Shown piece by piece: positions 46,701-51,200 of a stretch of 64,000 bases of DNA. The notes under the pieces were generated by a model. That model was not told where the DNA came from and ran no database searches. It worked only from the letters and a program-made list of their open reading frames with translations. Each line of letters starts with the position of its first letter. Position 1 is the first letter of the stretch. The stretch is taken from contig NC_061128.1 of NCBI RefSeq assembly GCF_905220365.1, forward strand, positions 682,001-746,000, given 5' to 3'. The translations under genes were made by a program, and so were the position numbers. The stretch is from Vanessa cardui (lineage: Eukaryota > Arthropoda > Insecta > Lepidoptera > Nymphalidae).

Positions 46701-49375
46701 AAAGACACATGAAGAGCTGCGACATTGAGGCCTCTCGCTGGGAATCTCTCACTGAAAACAGATCTGAGTGGAGACGGCATGTACATGAAAAAGTACATGC
46801 CTATGAAGATAACAGGAAAATAGAACTAGACCTCAAACGCGACAAAATAAAAGCACGTCCACCTGCTAATATAACATACAATTATGTAAATGGTACACTC
46901 ACTTGCGACACATGTGGTCGCACGTTTAGTGCAAAGATTGGGTATGTTAGTCATGTGAGGTCGCATCGCAGGCTTTAAATATTACCTACTAATTACAAAT
47001 TCAAGAAAGCTAAGTCACTGTAGCCGAAAACGGCTAGGTATATATTATAGTTTCTGACTATTCATATTTAGTTTAATAAATCATTAGACTTTTTTTACAA
47101 TAATTTAAACTAATGTTATGAATGTGAAAGTAACTCTGTCTGTCTGTCTGTCTGTCTATCTGAACCGAATTTGATTTGAAGTTTGGTATGAGGCAAATTT
47201 GAAATCCAAGGAAGGACATAGACTCTTTTTCGTCTAACACAACAACCAAACCACTAAAACGCGAAACCACGGTCAACAACTAGCTTAATATAAAAAATAC
47301 TACTAACTCAGAATTCATATTCAAAATAAAATCGATACCTCTCAGAATTCATATTCAAAATAAAATAACCAAATTATGATGTTTTAATACGTAATATTAT
47401 TTTAGCAAATAAATTTCGCAGTGTCCGCCGCCTTAAATGTAAATTATTATTGCGAAACTACACGTAAACCCGACTTTACTCGCATAAAATAAAAATAACT
47501 AAAAATGTGAATTATCATTTATTAATAATTTATTGTGTTTAGGTTTCCATTGAGTTTGCCTTCTGCCCTCATCTCTGCAGGAAATTATTGGTTCGAACAC
47601 ATTTACTGAACGCACCCGTAAACGTCAAAAAAGGCCGCCTGTTAAATTAATTCAGTCATTGACTTTTGTGGATTTTATATCAAGATTTACTAACGATTGG
47701 TTGTATCTAAATAATTGTTATACTCTACACGATATCCTGAATAAAAAAGGTGCCTAGCATTTGTATGTAATATATGATTGAAATGAGTAACTACTAAATT
47801 TCTCGTCGGTTATTTTCGGTAAAATCTAAGTTCTGAACCGCTGGTAGTTATAGAAACGTTTAAATTTTACTTTAATTTTACTAACGCTAAAGTTCGTTAC
47901 TTAAGCAAGCTCAACGGACGCGAGCTCGTCGGATTTAATTTAAACAGTATTGTTTAGTTTGTTAGGTTACATAATTATTGATATATTTTGGATCATAGGT
48001 AACATCTACGACCTAGCGCGCTATAAATAACTTTAAACTATCATAATAATAAACACGCCAGTACAATGTATAGCATTTATTTATTGTTGCTTTTATTTAT
48101 ATAAAATACTATTCCCATGTATTATTTTGTACAGCTATACCAATGACGTTCTAAAATCGATTACGAAAACGGATACACTAAGCAAATATGAGTTTATTAA
48201 ATATATAATTATAATATAAATGTATTAGCATAAATAATTATATCTGGCAATAATAAATTCTAAAAATGTATGTATGTATGATATCATATATACATTTTGT
48301 CCGCTACGCTATATGCTAAGTCAAGTCGAGTAAAACCGAACCCAGCCAAGCCAAAGTCAAATTCCACGACTATTAGTGACGTCACATCCAGTAAGCAGTA
48401 AGAGGAATTGATTTCCCGAATCATTCTTTTCGGAATGCCATTCGCTAGTTTATGCTAGAGAGACTGTTGCCAATGGCAAATGTAGTAACAGAAAGAAAAA
48501 TGGGCAAAGAGAATATAACAGAGTAAAAATTTTAAAAATGAATAAAAAATATATTTAACATAGTAGGTGTTATTTCATACCTTTCGTTTCAATTACGAAA
48601 ATACAGAAACATTTATTATGCATTAATTGTTGTAGTTATACAAATGTAAGCTTATAACTATATCACTGCTCTAGTAAGAAATTATTGGATTCATATGTGA
48701 CATATTAAATTCATATATAGACAGCGAGACAATATTATAAACAGGAATTAAGAATATTAAAATTCCGTAGTGCATGATCGAACGTACAATTTTTCAGACA
48801 TTCATGTCTTCGGTTAAGAGTTGTCTAACTACTGGATCGATTCTATACACGATTTTAAAGATGATAAAAAAGCGTGGAGTTGACTGTTGACTTCCAAGCA
48901 GGATATATTAATTTAAATAATTGTATTAACTAACATGACTTTGCATTTTTTAAATGTTGAAAAAGAGTAACTACTGAGTTTCTTGTCGTTTCTTCTCGGT
49001 ATAATCTACTTTTCGAACCCGTGGTAGCTTCACTTCATTGTAAAATGACGATTCAAAAGTGCTTGCAAAAGCCTACTTAAATAAAGTTTATTTTGATTGA
49101 GTGATTTTGACTGGGCCGTCTTAGCCATTATTATGGTATTAAGATAAATTGATACTTACAACGGTAAACGTAGGATTATCAGCGAATTTACTCCAAATCA
49201 TTTGGCTGAGATATACGCAAAGGCTGAAACTACACGATAGAATGATAGCCCAGATTGCGTGGATCCACCACTTGGAATTATTGGAGAAATAATATACGCC
49301 ATGGATAGTACAGTGTTTACAGAACTGTTTGAATTTCATATCAATTGTTTTACAAAGGACTTTGTTGAGGGACAT
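9961..49375 (-). CDS. ppk-A: pickpocket-family DEG/ENaC sodium channel subunit (9 exons)
   Basis: Complete gene on the minus strand. The family forms trimeric amiloride-type sodium channels in the plasma membrane; insect members act in chemo-, mechano- and hygrosensation (family knowledge). Joined exons are 49375-49160, 39368-39262, 34551-34398, 23995-23865, 21271-21147, 16715-16644, 15786-15672, 14302-14202 and 10187-9961, giving 1248 nt and 415 aa. Visible landmarks: the gating His-Gly (residues 25-26, TIHGVYYF), TM1 about 37-60, the post-TM1 motif IPFPAVSVC, the cysteine-rich ectodomain with TIMGYCCQF, the ECYQRCDY segment, and TM2 about 343-367 with the selectivity motif GGS (352-354). 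All borders are GT/AG and phases run 0,2,0,2,1,1,2,1. At 415 aa it is short for the family (often 450-600). The exact orthologue cannot be named. A ppk paralogue lies upstream. Confidence 0.93.
10335..10440 (-). mobile_element. SINE-like family A fragment
   Basis: Short minus-strand fragment (gttatgtcccttgtacatgc, aaacacaacaataggtacca). Confidence 0.6.
10472..10552 (+). mobile_element. SINE family B, 5' half (interrupted copy)
   Basis: tRNA-like head gagctgagatggcccagtgg with B-box-like gagttcaaaccc. The copy breaks at caccactatata, runs into (TA)n, and resumes at 13703 after the terminal-repeat element. Confidence 0.85.
10545..10653. repeat. (TA)n microsatellite, left part
   Basis: Long alternating TA run broken by acattcaa at about 10620-10627. 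It is the insertion target of the terminal-repeat element. Confidence 0.95.
10653..11053. repeat. left terminal direct repeat
   Basis: 401 bp, nearly identical to 13246-13645; contains gacgccagcatagctgacgt and ctgtccgatcgctccgacgg. Confidence 0.9.
11275..11740. repeat. 173-bp tandem repeat array within the terminal-repeat element
   Basis: Units start at 11275 and 11448 (ggttctcgtagatctgtgg), with a third partial unit to about 11740. They share gtatctcatggttc and aacacgtggttagctcagag. About 2.7 copies; the first two are nearly identical. Confidence 0.9.
11978..12600. repeat. ~320-bp direct duplication within the terminal-repeat element
   Basis: Two diverged copies, about 11978-12290 and 12293-12600, share ggtgcgcgctctgcacc-like sequence, gctgatcacgagcgccctct and gaaacctgtaaatctcgaaa. 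A third copy of the first module (ggccattctgacaggcggtg) starts at 11054 just inside the left terminal repeat. Confidence 0.8.
12601..13245. other. interior of terminal-repeat element, no clear gene
   Basis: Only short overlapping open stretches. On the minus strand a Ser/Ala/Pro-rich stretch starting MPAPLSEAGSEQAPISATSS runs from inside the right terminal repeat into the interior. It could be a degraded gag start, but nothing is recognisable. Confidence 0.4.
13246..13645. repeat. right terminal direct repeat
   Basis: 400 bp, partner of 10653-11053. Downstream of it the (TA)n run resumes, followed by the second half of an interrupted SINE. Confidence 0.9.
13645..13702. repeat. (TA)n microsatellite, right part
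   Basis: Continuation of the same TA run on the other side of the inserted element. Confidence 0.95.
13703..13898 (+). mobile_element. SINE family B, 3' half (interrupted copy)
   Basis: Continues the copy begun at 10472: gtgcctaatttgtgtttata through ggaggccttatcctagcagt. Head and tail together form one SINE. Confidence 0.85.
14202..14302 (-). CDS. ppk-A exon 8: pre-TM2 strand and wrist
   Basis: Acceptor tttttttcag|cgaaag, donor atgctcg|gtaaac (phase 2 in, 1 out). It encodes RVTIHFADNTCLKYKREILY and TWDQML. The family has the equivalent I-x-V-Y-F...Y-x-R-x-x-x-Y-x-W just before TM2. The split codon with exon 9 gives Ala, producing MLANLGGIFGL. Confidence 0.94.
14458..14625 (+). mobile_element. 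remnant of an RTE-type LINE C-terminus
   Basis: Reads as degraded coding sequence (RPTKRWMDCLKND, CEMTSDREALKE) followed by gatgatgatgat. This is the typical end of RTE-type reverse transcriptase ORFs (R-P-x-K-R-W, E-M-T-x-D-R). A second remnant is at 55762-55965. Confidence 0.65.
14681..14940 (+). mobile_element. SINE family B
   Basis: Clear copy with head gagctgagatggcccagcgg, B box gggttcaaaccc and body to ggaggcctta; the GTT tail is missing. Confidence 0.88.
15672..15786 (-). CDS. ppk-A exon 7
   Basis: Acceptor atttacacag|atcgag, donor atggtcga|gtaagt (phase 1 in, 2 out). It encodes DRVQSDVRDIIVEQECYQRC and then DYVQYDTEAEYVKVDRMV. The C-x-x-x-C-x-Y pattern is typical of the last cysteine-rich block before TM2. 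Confidence 0.92.
15787..16643 (-). other. ppk-A intron 6
   Basis: Unique AT-rich sequence from 15787 to 16344, then a SINE-like A copy filling the donor-proximal end. Confidence 0.85.
16345..16632 (+). mobile_element. SINE-like family A at the ppk-A exon 6 donor
   Basis: Clear copy from ggtggtagggctttgtgcaa to caacctataccataaaaaaa. Its A-tail stops about 13 bp from the donor of exon 6 (16643), antisense to the gene. Confidence 0.9.
16644..16715 (-). CDS. ppk-A exon 6
   Basis: Acceptor tttttcag|ctgatg, donor aatttgg|gtaagt (phase 1 in, 1 out). It encodes DELDVENFPKCTWERLKCIY, part of the cysteine-rich domain that precedes TM2 in pickpocket proteins. The oligo-A end of an antisense SINE begins about 13 nt into the following intron, directly after the gtaagt donor. 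Confidence 0.92.
17276..17571 (+). mobile_element. SINE family B, full length
   Basis: Head gagcagagatgacccagtga, B-box-like gggttcaaat, body ending gcagtgggaaatttacaggt and tail (gtt)n. This copy shows the whole ~295-bp structure. Confidence 0.88.
18715..18772 (-). repeat. repeat family C, end fragment
   Basis: Contains cctacccgacttcacacgga and tgcaatactgacactaaata, the GC-rich terminal part in reverse orientation; joined directly to SINE E. Confidence 0.65.
18773..19013 (+). mobile_element. SINE family E (tRNA-like head)
   Basis: Starts cctccttggtcgagatgtgg, with B-box-like gggttccattcccggcc, then tgtggtaccgtcgttacttc and a run of tatttattta. A second copy is at 50692-50930. Confidence 0.75.
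19170..19306 (-). mobile_element. 3' UTR fragment of the Jockey/CR1-type LINE
   Basis: Minus-strand match to the 3' UTR (gtagcttcacttaattg, gattcaaaaatgcttgtaaa in the sense orientation). No coding part. Confidence 0.75.
19545..19710 (-). repeat. repeat family C, diverged fragment
   Basis: Shows tttacgacctcactttataa, gtgttactctactataatat and aggcgactttattttatgac, the 5' part of family C in reverse orientation. Confidence 0.5.
20130..20320 (+). mobile_element. SINE-like family A, internally deleted
   Basis: Starts at ggtggtacccactcatcaga and jumps from gcattggcaatgtaagtaat to cgtccgctaacctattac, losing about 70 bp of the family sequence. Confidence 0.8.
21147..21271 (-). CDS. ppk-A exon 5
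   Basis: Acceptor acttttcag|gaaata, donor tcggtca|gtaaat (phase 2 in, 1 out). It encodes YADESTSFRTGIDTSEALEI and following residues, the region where the family has a G-L-x-x-x-L strand. The donor was chosen over an overlapping gtcagt because only gtaaat gives phase 1, which joins exon 6 as SVTDELDV. Confidence 0.9.
21343..21928. mobile_element. Tc1/mariner-type MITE, long copy
   Basis: Left end ta-cagtcagagtaagaaagcc, right end acgaatcttttcttactttg with diverged inverted terminal repeats. The interior is non-coding. Same family as 42543-42912 and 51914-52108. Confidence 0.7.
22590..22849 (-). mobile_element. SINE-like family A
   Basis: Full minus-strand copy from ggtataggttagctgacgag to gcttgcacaaagccctacca. 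Confidence 0.9.
23510..23775 (+). mobile_element. SINE family B
   Basis: Copy with gggttcaaacccaggcgaga and gtgtatttcaccaacccgca; it ends at ggctgttcttgtt, about 90 bp from the exon 4 donor of ppk-A. Confidence 0.85.
23865..23995 (-). CDS. ppk-A exon 4: CC-F(N/D) motif exon
   Basis: Acceptor attttcag|ctcaaa, donor tatttcag|gtatta (phase 0 in, 2 out). It encodes LKKPCEVLIKQCVW, then ECSRMFRHVFTIMGYCCQFD, matching the family pattern C-x-x-x-F...T-x-x-G-x-CC-x-F-N, with Asp where Asn is usual. These cysteines form conserved ectodomain disulphides in the family. Confidence 0.94.
24127..25620 (-). repeat. 3' LTR of the Gypsy-like element
   Basis: Downstream LTR in element orientation, directly next to the purine-rich tract at 25621-25634. 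Same length and ends as the 5' LTR. Confidence 0.93.
25621..25634 (-). other. polypurine tract of the Gypsy-like element
   Basis: The minus strand reads GGGAGGGGAGGTAC immediately before the 3' LTR, the expected position of the plus-strand primer. Confidence 0.8.
25635..26342 (-). other. non-coding part of LTR element before the tandem repeats
   Basis: Between the polypurine tract and the repeats. No ORF of substance on either strand and no integrase motif. It includes one diverged 94-bp-type unit around 26177. Confidence 0.6.
26343..26940 (-). repeat. 214-bp higher-order tandem repeats inside the LTR element
   Basis: Three units start at 26343, 26558 and 26772 (ggaatagt.ttaaggctta). Each is built of ~40-bp subrepeats (aaggcttatttt.acagagt, then ccgctctgag) followed by a unique spacer (gatactggacggtcaccaaa). 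Confidence 0.9.
26981..27330 (-). repeat. 94-bp tandem repeats inside the LTR element
   Basis: Units starting at 26981, 27075, 27169 and 27263 each begin aaaccaactgtcaggactga and contain gtccggacgttcacactttg. The period is exactly 94 bp, with about 3.7 copies. A diverged related unit lies near 26177-26250. These sit where pol has been lost. Confidence 0.9.
27331..27381 (-). pseudogene. stub of reverse transcriptase N-terminus
   Basis: In another frame than the protease the minus strand reads HSIDTGDTAPIKQHYY, the conserved lead-in to Gypsy reverse transcriptase. The similarity stops abruptly at about 27330, where the 94-bp tandem repeats begin. No catalytic RT motif, RNase H or integrase is present anywhere in the element. 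Confidence 0.8.
27399..27890 (-). CDS. retroviral-type aspartic protease of the LTR element
   Basis: 163-codon ORF. The catalytic triad D26-S27-G28 lies in CGLLDSGSSISILG and is followed by the hydrophobic FGVNFWRRFGL near the C-terminal part, as in pepsin-like retroelement proteases that cleave Gag-Pol. The ORF stops at SKGRA, just where the pol spacer usually leads into reverse transcriptase. Confidence 0.85.
   Translation of the reverse strand: MQRPPDDILPYLSVSIFDEQFCGLLDSGSSISILGSNLGQYFVGQGVQMYDTSDISYIATANDARSRVSGYLFLPVTLKSKTKVIKFYVVPSVTTPLIFGVNFWRRFGLAPNLFFDVSFDSSETNVVSGAKFLHPLEVLSSSQSVIAKEVFGKFEGFPSKGRA
27995..28702 (-). CDS. gag-like protein of the LTR element
   Basis: Intact 235-codon ORF starting MERPIAYHLL. 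The N-terminal two thirds is charged and helical, as in Gag matrix/capsid. It ends in two zinc knuckles: residues 194-207 follow C-x2-C-x4-H-x4-C exactly, while 214-227 keep the spacing but carry Ile at the histidine position (CFSCGTRGITVKSC). About 105 bp with stops separate it from the protease ORF, so a frameshift or degraded junction is implied. In the family Gag packages element RNA into cytoplasmic particles. Confidence 0.85.
   Translation of the reverse strand: MERPIAYHLLRKDELIYEVEIRDAKPKGSVEELRIQIRDLVNSIPADEILETSLDPASEFEIIDSKLDEVLLTLSSKPQFKSFNRLRAIAHHLFHRCSRIEVDVNLFYKKEELNVKLKDCLSKVDSLFRSFRKTFEEAANDQSTDHSPALVNSLPISKISCSSDKSITRLNLKFNSKSFKVEMIRGKSKPGLFCFRCRVKGHDLGTCKSKDIVCFSCGTRGITVKSCLNCKSADP
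28703..29353 (-). other. AT-rich leader of the LTR element
   Basis: Untranslated leader between the primer binding site and gag. Very AT-rich; I see no ORF or recognisable RNA motif. Confidence 0.6.
29354..29371 (-). other. primer binding site (tRNA-Lys) of the Gypsy-like element
   Basis: The minus strand reads TGGCGCCCAACGTGGGGC one base after the 5' LTR. This is complementary to the 3' end of insect tRNA-Lys(CUU), which ends GCCCCACGTTGGGCG plus CCA. Confidence 0.9.
29373..30866 (-). repeat. 5' LTR of the Gypsy-like element
   Basis: Upstream LTR in element orientation, 1494 bp, almost identical to 24127-25620. It is long for an insect Gypsy LTR. It contains a TATA-like stretch (ttatataaaacg on the minus strand) near its start and several splice-like motifs (see findings). 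Confidence 0.93.
30898..31236. mobile_element. MITE family D, long copy
   Basis: Terminal inverted repeats tagtacgacacaacttagat / acatctaagttttgtcgtac with a non-coding interior. It lies 28 bp right of the Gypsy-like element. Confidence 0.8.
31360..32593 (-). repeat. composite repeat family, copy 2 (inverted)
   Basis: Reverse-complement counterpart of 5318-6610, including the nested family C unit at the same relative place. The open stretch 32241-32678 lies in it and is not a gene. Confidence 0.8.
31886..32132 (+). repeat. repeat family C (nested in composite repeat copy 2)
   Basis: Copy from catagtataaaacaaagtcg to cgtgcgaagccggggcgggt. Confidence 0.8.
34398..34551 (-). CDS. ppk-A exon 3
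   Basis: Acceptor tttattctag|aaaata, donor aatttg|gtatgt (phase 2 in, 0 out). One nucleotide completes the Leu codon split with exon 2, then 51 codons read openly (starting KYRGYSDDQLEKFYASF, ending GYTYDIMVNL). This is the variable, helical finger-like part of the ectodomain, so identification rests on frame continuity on both sides more than on motif. Confidence 0.9.
34957..35133. mobile_element. MITE family D, short copy
   Basis: Ends tatagtacgacacaactta and taagttgcgtcgtactata, interior shared with 30898-31236 (taatattgataatt.ggga). Flanked by TA-rich sequence. Confidence 0.82.
37140..37352 (+). mobile_element. diverged 3' UTR fragment of the Jockey/CR1-type LINE
   Basis: Shows caggcaggatatatt, ttcttctcggttgaatcagc and gtgcttgtaacagcctactc, a diverged version of the LINE 3' UTR; no coding part. 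Confidence 0.7.
38944..39212 (-). mobile_element. SINE-like family A beside ppk-A exon 2
   Basis: Minus-strand copy (ggccacctgatggtaagtgg ... cagacgggcgtgtaccaacc) ending about 49 bp from the exon 2 donor. Confidence 0.88.
39262..39368 (-). CDS. ppk-A exon 2: post-TM1 extracellular segment
   Basis: Acceptor ctttcag|gttgaatc, donor aaatatt|gtgagt (phase 0 in, 2 out). It encodes VESTHYHIDNIPFPAVSVC, the hallmark segment just after TM1 in pickpocket proteins, then DPEMVYGPNTQNITEI. A LINE begins within about 27 bp upstream of the acceptor and an antisense SINE ends about 49 bp beyond the donor, yet both splice sites are intact. Confidence 0.93.
39390..42497 (+). mobile_element. Jockey/CR1-type LINE copy, disabled, in ppk-A intron 1
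   Basis: 5'-truncated non-LTR element running from just before its endonuclease domain to a tail of ttttgat repeats. ORF1 is missing and ORF2 is broken in several places (next entry). The same family left 3' fragments at 1655-2157, 19170-19306, 37140-37352 and 48853-49113, so it has been active repeatedly here. The left end lies within about 27 bp of ppk-A exon 2. Confidence 0.85.
39396..42251 (+). pseudogene. broken endonuclease/reverse transcriptase ORF of the Jockey/CR1-type LINE
   Basis: Four open segments. 39396-39884 is the AP-endonuclease (LNIIHQNIQG, CFTEHW, VYRPPSGDF, VCGDFNVDLL) ended by TGA. 39894-40115 is in the same frame and carries the endonuclease end (FTSDHC). 40238-41209, in another frame, is RT N-terminal (NYRPISILPSLSKIFEK, EQFGFTRGRST, FCDLSKAFDCV). 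41319-42251, in a third frame, carries GVPQGSILGPFLFL, catalytic FADD and the thumb to C-terminus. At least one stop and two frameshifts make it non-functional. Confidence 0.9.
42543..42912. mobile_element. Tc1/mariner-type MITE
   Basis: Ends tacaatcggggtaagaaaag and gattgtcttactctgacta, inverted repeats with TA at both borders. The intact LINE inserted just beyond its right end. Confidence 0.7.
42928..43678 (+). promoter_or_regulatory. 5' UTR and presumed internal promoter of the LINE
   Basis: GC-rich leader beginning gactgagttttggggtgtat, with no ORF above 80 codons. Non-LTR elements of this kind carry their promoter here (family knowledge). No motif is assigned. Confidence 0.5.
43709..46978 (+). 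CDS. LINE ORF: APE endonuclease, reverse transcriptase, C2H2 zinc finger
   Basis: Open for about 1090 codons from the first ATG at 43709 (the frame is open from a GTG at 43679). An apurinic endonuclease-like domain near the N-terminus shows WNVRTL, LSETHL, LLGDFNARVG and a terminal SDHRLV. The reverse transcriptase shows NKKSVGVDNIPGELLKYGG, YRGISLLSTAGKAF, the TQFGFRPNRGTCEAI block, FIDLEKAFDSV, GVKQGCVLAP and catalytic YADD (MYADDLCFVAD). The C-terminus carries a C2H2 finger, CDTCGRTFSAKIGYVSHVRSH. Family role: target-primed reverse transcription in the nucleus. The architecture suggests an RTE/RTEX-like or related clade, but the clade is not certain. All RT catalytic residues I can check are intact. 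Confidence 0.92.
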   Translation: MGGSNHGYLDIPHMRGHTTKKRKAKIIQRTMTFGAWNVRTLLDRPNNLCPERKTAIVARELGRYNVDIAALSETHLADEGELVECGGGYTFFWKGTPASEPRRSGVGFAIKTTLASKLVEYPVGISDRVMFLRLHLENDKHLNIISVYSPTLDKSDDVKDHFYEELSQTLSRIRSCEKILLLGDFNARVGRDFEAWPGVLGRHGIGNMNSNGQLLLTLCSQFHLAITNTMFRLPAKYKTTWMHQRSKHWHLIDYALVRQQDISDVTITRVMRGANCWSDHRLVITKMRLRLWPRRRPCKIRQFSLDLKKLESGETVDKYREAINSLTTTIDPAADNTTEAWNNLSANILRAAKEILDVKTRSSADWFDDNEKLLSDALAKHRQLLRGKAQLNLNISDRIRQSTFELRKITRTAKDEWWQNKIEYIQWLADTKQLGEFFGEIRKLVGNSHKVSVPIKSTNGTLLVSKEDVLNRWSEHFNNLLNVDRLADFEYLRTLPELPKREDLVQPPSLQEVIEAIKAQKNKKSVGVDNIPGELLKYGGDALHHKIWLFFQKMWEEEEIPSDFGVSLICAIYKNKGSRSECNSYRGISLLSTAGKAFARVLLNRLMDLSERLLPETQFGFRPNRGTCEAIFSLRQLQEKSREQYQPLFLCFIDLEKAFDSVPREALWIVLSKLGCPDKFIRLIKLLHENMTCRVLVNGAQSEQFPVTCGVKQGCVLAPTLFALYFSVVVKESLKNNTEGIRIRYRTDGGIFNLARLKSHTKVSYDLITELMYADDLCFVADTSEGLQALITRLNTTCVRFGLKISIAKTEVIAMGAGNQAPLNLHINGNNLKQVDKFRYLGSSITAKGDLDSEINSRLGSAMAAFGNLQVRVFRSHNIKLSTKIQVYMAIILPIILYSSETWCLHRSQIRMLDRFHLRCLREILNIKWSDRIRNTDVLRRANVYGIEAYLMRRQLRWCGHLARMSDERKAKRIFFSELEFGKRKRGGQYLRFKDVQKRHMKSCDIEASRWESLTENRSEWRRHVHEKVHAYEDNRKIELDLKRDKIKARPPANITYNYVNGTLTCDTCGRTFSAKIGYVSHVRSHRRL
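47115..47285 (-). repeat. repeat family H next to the intact LINE
   Basis: Reverse orientation: gaatgtgaaagtaactctgt, (ctgt)n, gaaccgaatttgatttgaag, then caaccaaaccactaaaacgc. Confidence 0.6.
47745..47850 (+). mobile_element. weak LINE 3' UTR remnant
   Basis: Contains gagtaactactaaatttct and gaaccgctggtagtt, resembling the Jockey/CR1-type 3' UTR but strongly diverged. Confidence 0.45.
48853..49113 (+). mobile_element. 3' fragment of the Jockey/CR1-type LINE beside ppk-A exon 1
   Basis: Begins with the last codons of ORF2 (gatgataaaaaagcgtggag) and runs through the 3' UTR to ttattttgattgagtgattt. It ends 46 bp from the exon 1 donor, inside intron 1. Confidence 0.85.
49160..49375 (-). CDS. 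ppk-A exon 1: N-terminus and TM1
   Basis: Encodes residues 1-72, with the conserved HG gating motif in TIHGVYYF and a hydrophobic TM1 (WIHAIWAIILSCSFSLCVYL). It ends in PTFTV before a good donor (gtt|gtaagt, phase 0). The frame stays open upstream to another ATG at 49606. I chose the Met at 49375 because the upstream 77 codons do not look like a ppk N-terminus, whereas MSLNKVLCKT leads straight into the family motif. A start at 49606 or an upstream exon cannot be excluded. Confidence 0.88.
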
Positions 49376-49776
49376 ATTTGAGAAGTGTGAGAGACTGATA
49401 ATAATTTTATAGTTACAGTCTTTCGAAGTATCGATGTTAAAATCGATATTTATTAAAAAGTTGAGGCCATTAATTACAGTTCCATTAGTACTAATAGTGA
49501 TGAACTTTAAGTGTTCACGAAAAGTTTTAATAACTGGATTTAATGAGCACTGTAATATTGGGATGCTTTGTATTTGAATTAAAATATTTAAACACTTTAC
49601 GCTCATGCCATTACGGAATAATTAACATTAATTAGCATCCAAATGCATTAAAGGATTAAAAAAAGGTGAGAAACAAATTAAGCTGATTTCCAGGACACAT
49701 GAAAAAGAGGAAAAAGGTTCTGTGAAGGCTATAAAAAATATGTGTCACAAATTTCGTTGTAGTAATCGTCATCGGA

Positions 49777-50068
49777 GTTGAGATGGTCCAGTGGTTATAA
49801 TGCGTACATCTTAACCGATGATTTCAGGTTCAAGCCCAGGCAAGCACCACTATATATATTATGTACTTAATTTGTGTTAATAATTCATCTTGTGCTCGGC
49901 GGTGAAGGAAAACATCGTGAGGAAATCTGCATGTGTCTAATTTCATCGAAGTTCAACCAACATGCACTGGAACAGTGTGGTGGAATATATTCTAAACCCT
50001 CTCCTTAATGGGAGAGGAGTCCTTCGCCCAGCAGTGGGAAGTTTACAGGCTGTTACTGTCTACTGACA
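49777..50068 (+). mobile_element. SINE family B
   Basis: Copy with ggagttgagatggtccagtg, aggttcaagcccaggcaagc and the tail acaggctgttactg. Located just upstream of ppk-A exon 1. Confidence 0.85.
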
Positions 50069-50537
50069 ATCGTTGTCGAAAAATATTACCTGATATTACA
50101 TAAACTAGATGATATTGAGCAATCGCTTTATATTGAGAAAGTTACTTTCATTCGAAAGACCAAAGGTCATCTCCAGATACATTAGCCTTTGAAGTGCACT
50201 TGTCCCGAACCATTGTATACGCCATTCCGTTACAAAAGAAATATTGTAAACATTTTTTTCTTTACATTTTCTTCCTTATAAAATCTTTGATATTTATCAC
50301 CTTTTGTTGTACATCACCTGTTTTTATGTGTTAAATTTTGGTCAATTTTAAAACGGTTCCAACCAATCGTTTGACCCGTCATTTCGCACACACCTTTAGA
50401 ACTGCTGACCGAACAATCTAGTGAACTAAAGTTATAAATTTTTTTTACGCGAATTGAATAGAAGCTTGTTTCATAAAGGTTTTTCAACTTATTTGGATTT
50501 TTATTTACATCTACCATTGTAATACTTCGATAACTTT

Positions 50538-50685
50538 ATTTAGCGGATGGTCAAGTGGGTCATAAGATGGTAATTGGTTACCACTAACTCTTAAGAGATG
50601 TGACTTTGTTATATGATCGGGCTTACCCATCTTTCAAACTGGAGCACAACAATGCTTAGTATTATTGTTTGGTGAGAGTATATGA
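50538..50685 (-). mobile_element. SINE-like family A, old fragment
   Basis: Diverged minus-strand piece (gcggatggtcaagtgggtca, caaactggagcacaacaatg). Confidence 0.6.
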
Positions 50686-50691
50686 CGATCC

Positions 50692-50930
50692 CCGTGGTCG
50701 AGTAGTAGGTATGAGCGCCGGTTTTCATGGGTACGCCACTTTGAGGGACCGGGTTCGATTCTTGCCGAGGTAATGTAGAAAAAGTTCATTAGTTTTCTAT
50801 GTTTCTTGGGCCTGGGAGTTTGTGGTACCGTCGTTACTTCTAATTTTTCATAAAACAAGTACTTTAACGACTAAAATTGTGATCAAAGTAATGTATGTGA
50901 TGTAGTCTAATATTTATTTATTATTTTATT
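50692..50930 (+). mobile_element. SINE family E (tRNA-like head)
   Basis: Starts atccccgtggtcgagtagta, B box gggttcgattc, then tgtggtaccgtcgttacttc; same family as 18773-19013. Confidence 0.75.
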
Positions 50931-51104
50931 GTTATATGATGAATGGGTCGTATTGGATTTTGTAGAAAACTGTGTGGCCTACCCAAATCCAACCATCTTA
51001 GCTCATATCTGCCACATATTATTATACCAGAAAAAAAGGAATTAAAAAAATATTTTATAAGTATCCTATCACTACCACGTACGTTACTAGACGTAATCAT
51101 CGCT

Positions 51105-51200
51105 AGATAACGTAAAACAAAGTCGCTTTGTCTGTCCCTATATCCCTTTGCATGCTTAAAATCTTTAAAATTACGCAATGGATTTTGATGCGATTTTTGA
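51105..51200 (+). repeat. repeat family C, 5' fragment
   Basis: Contains acgtaaaacaaagtcgcttt and acgcaatggattttgatgcg; the rest of the unit is absent. Confidence 0.65.

Larger units (their letters stand above)
42928..47046 (+). mobile_element. full-length non-LTR retrotransposon with intact ORF, in ppk-A intron 1
   Basis: A 4119-bp LINE flanked by the 13-bp target duplication atagtttctgact (42915-42927 and 47047-47059). It has a GC-rich 5' UTR of about 0.75 kb, a single endonuclease/reverse transcriptase ORF and a short 3' UTR with a hairpin (gccgaaaacggc) and a tatatatt tail. Base composition differs sharply from the AT-rich surroundings. The intact ORF and perfect duplication mark it as recent and possibly still active. 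The insertion abuts the right end of a MITE. Confidence 0.9.
39369..49159 (-). other. ppk-A intron 1
   Basis: 9.8 kb, mostly two LINEs, a MITE and repeat H. 47290-48850 is unique AT-rich sequence with one weak LINE remnant. Confidence 0.85.
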
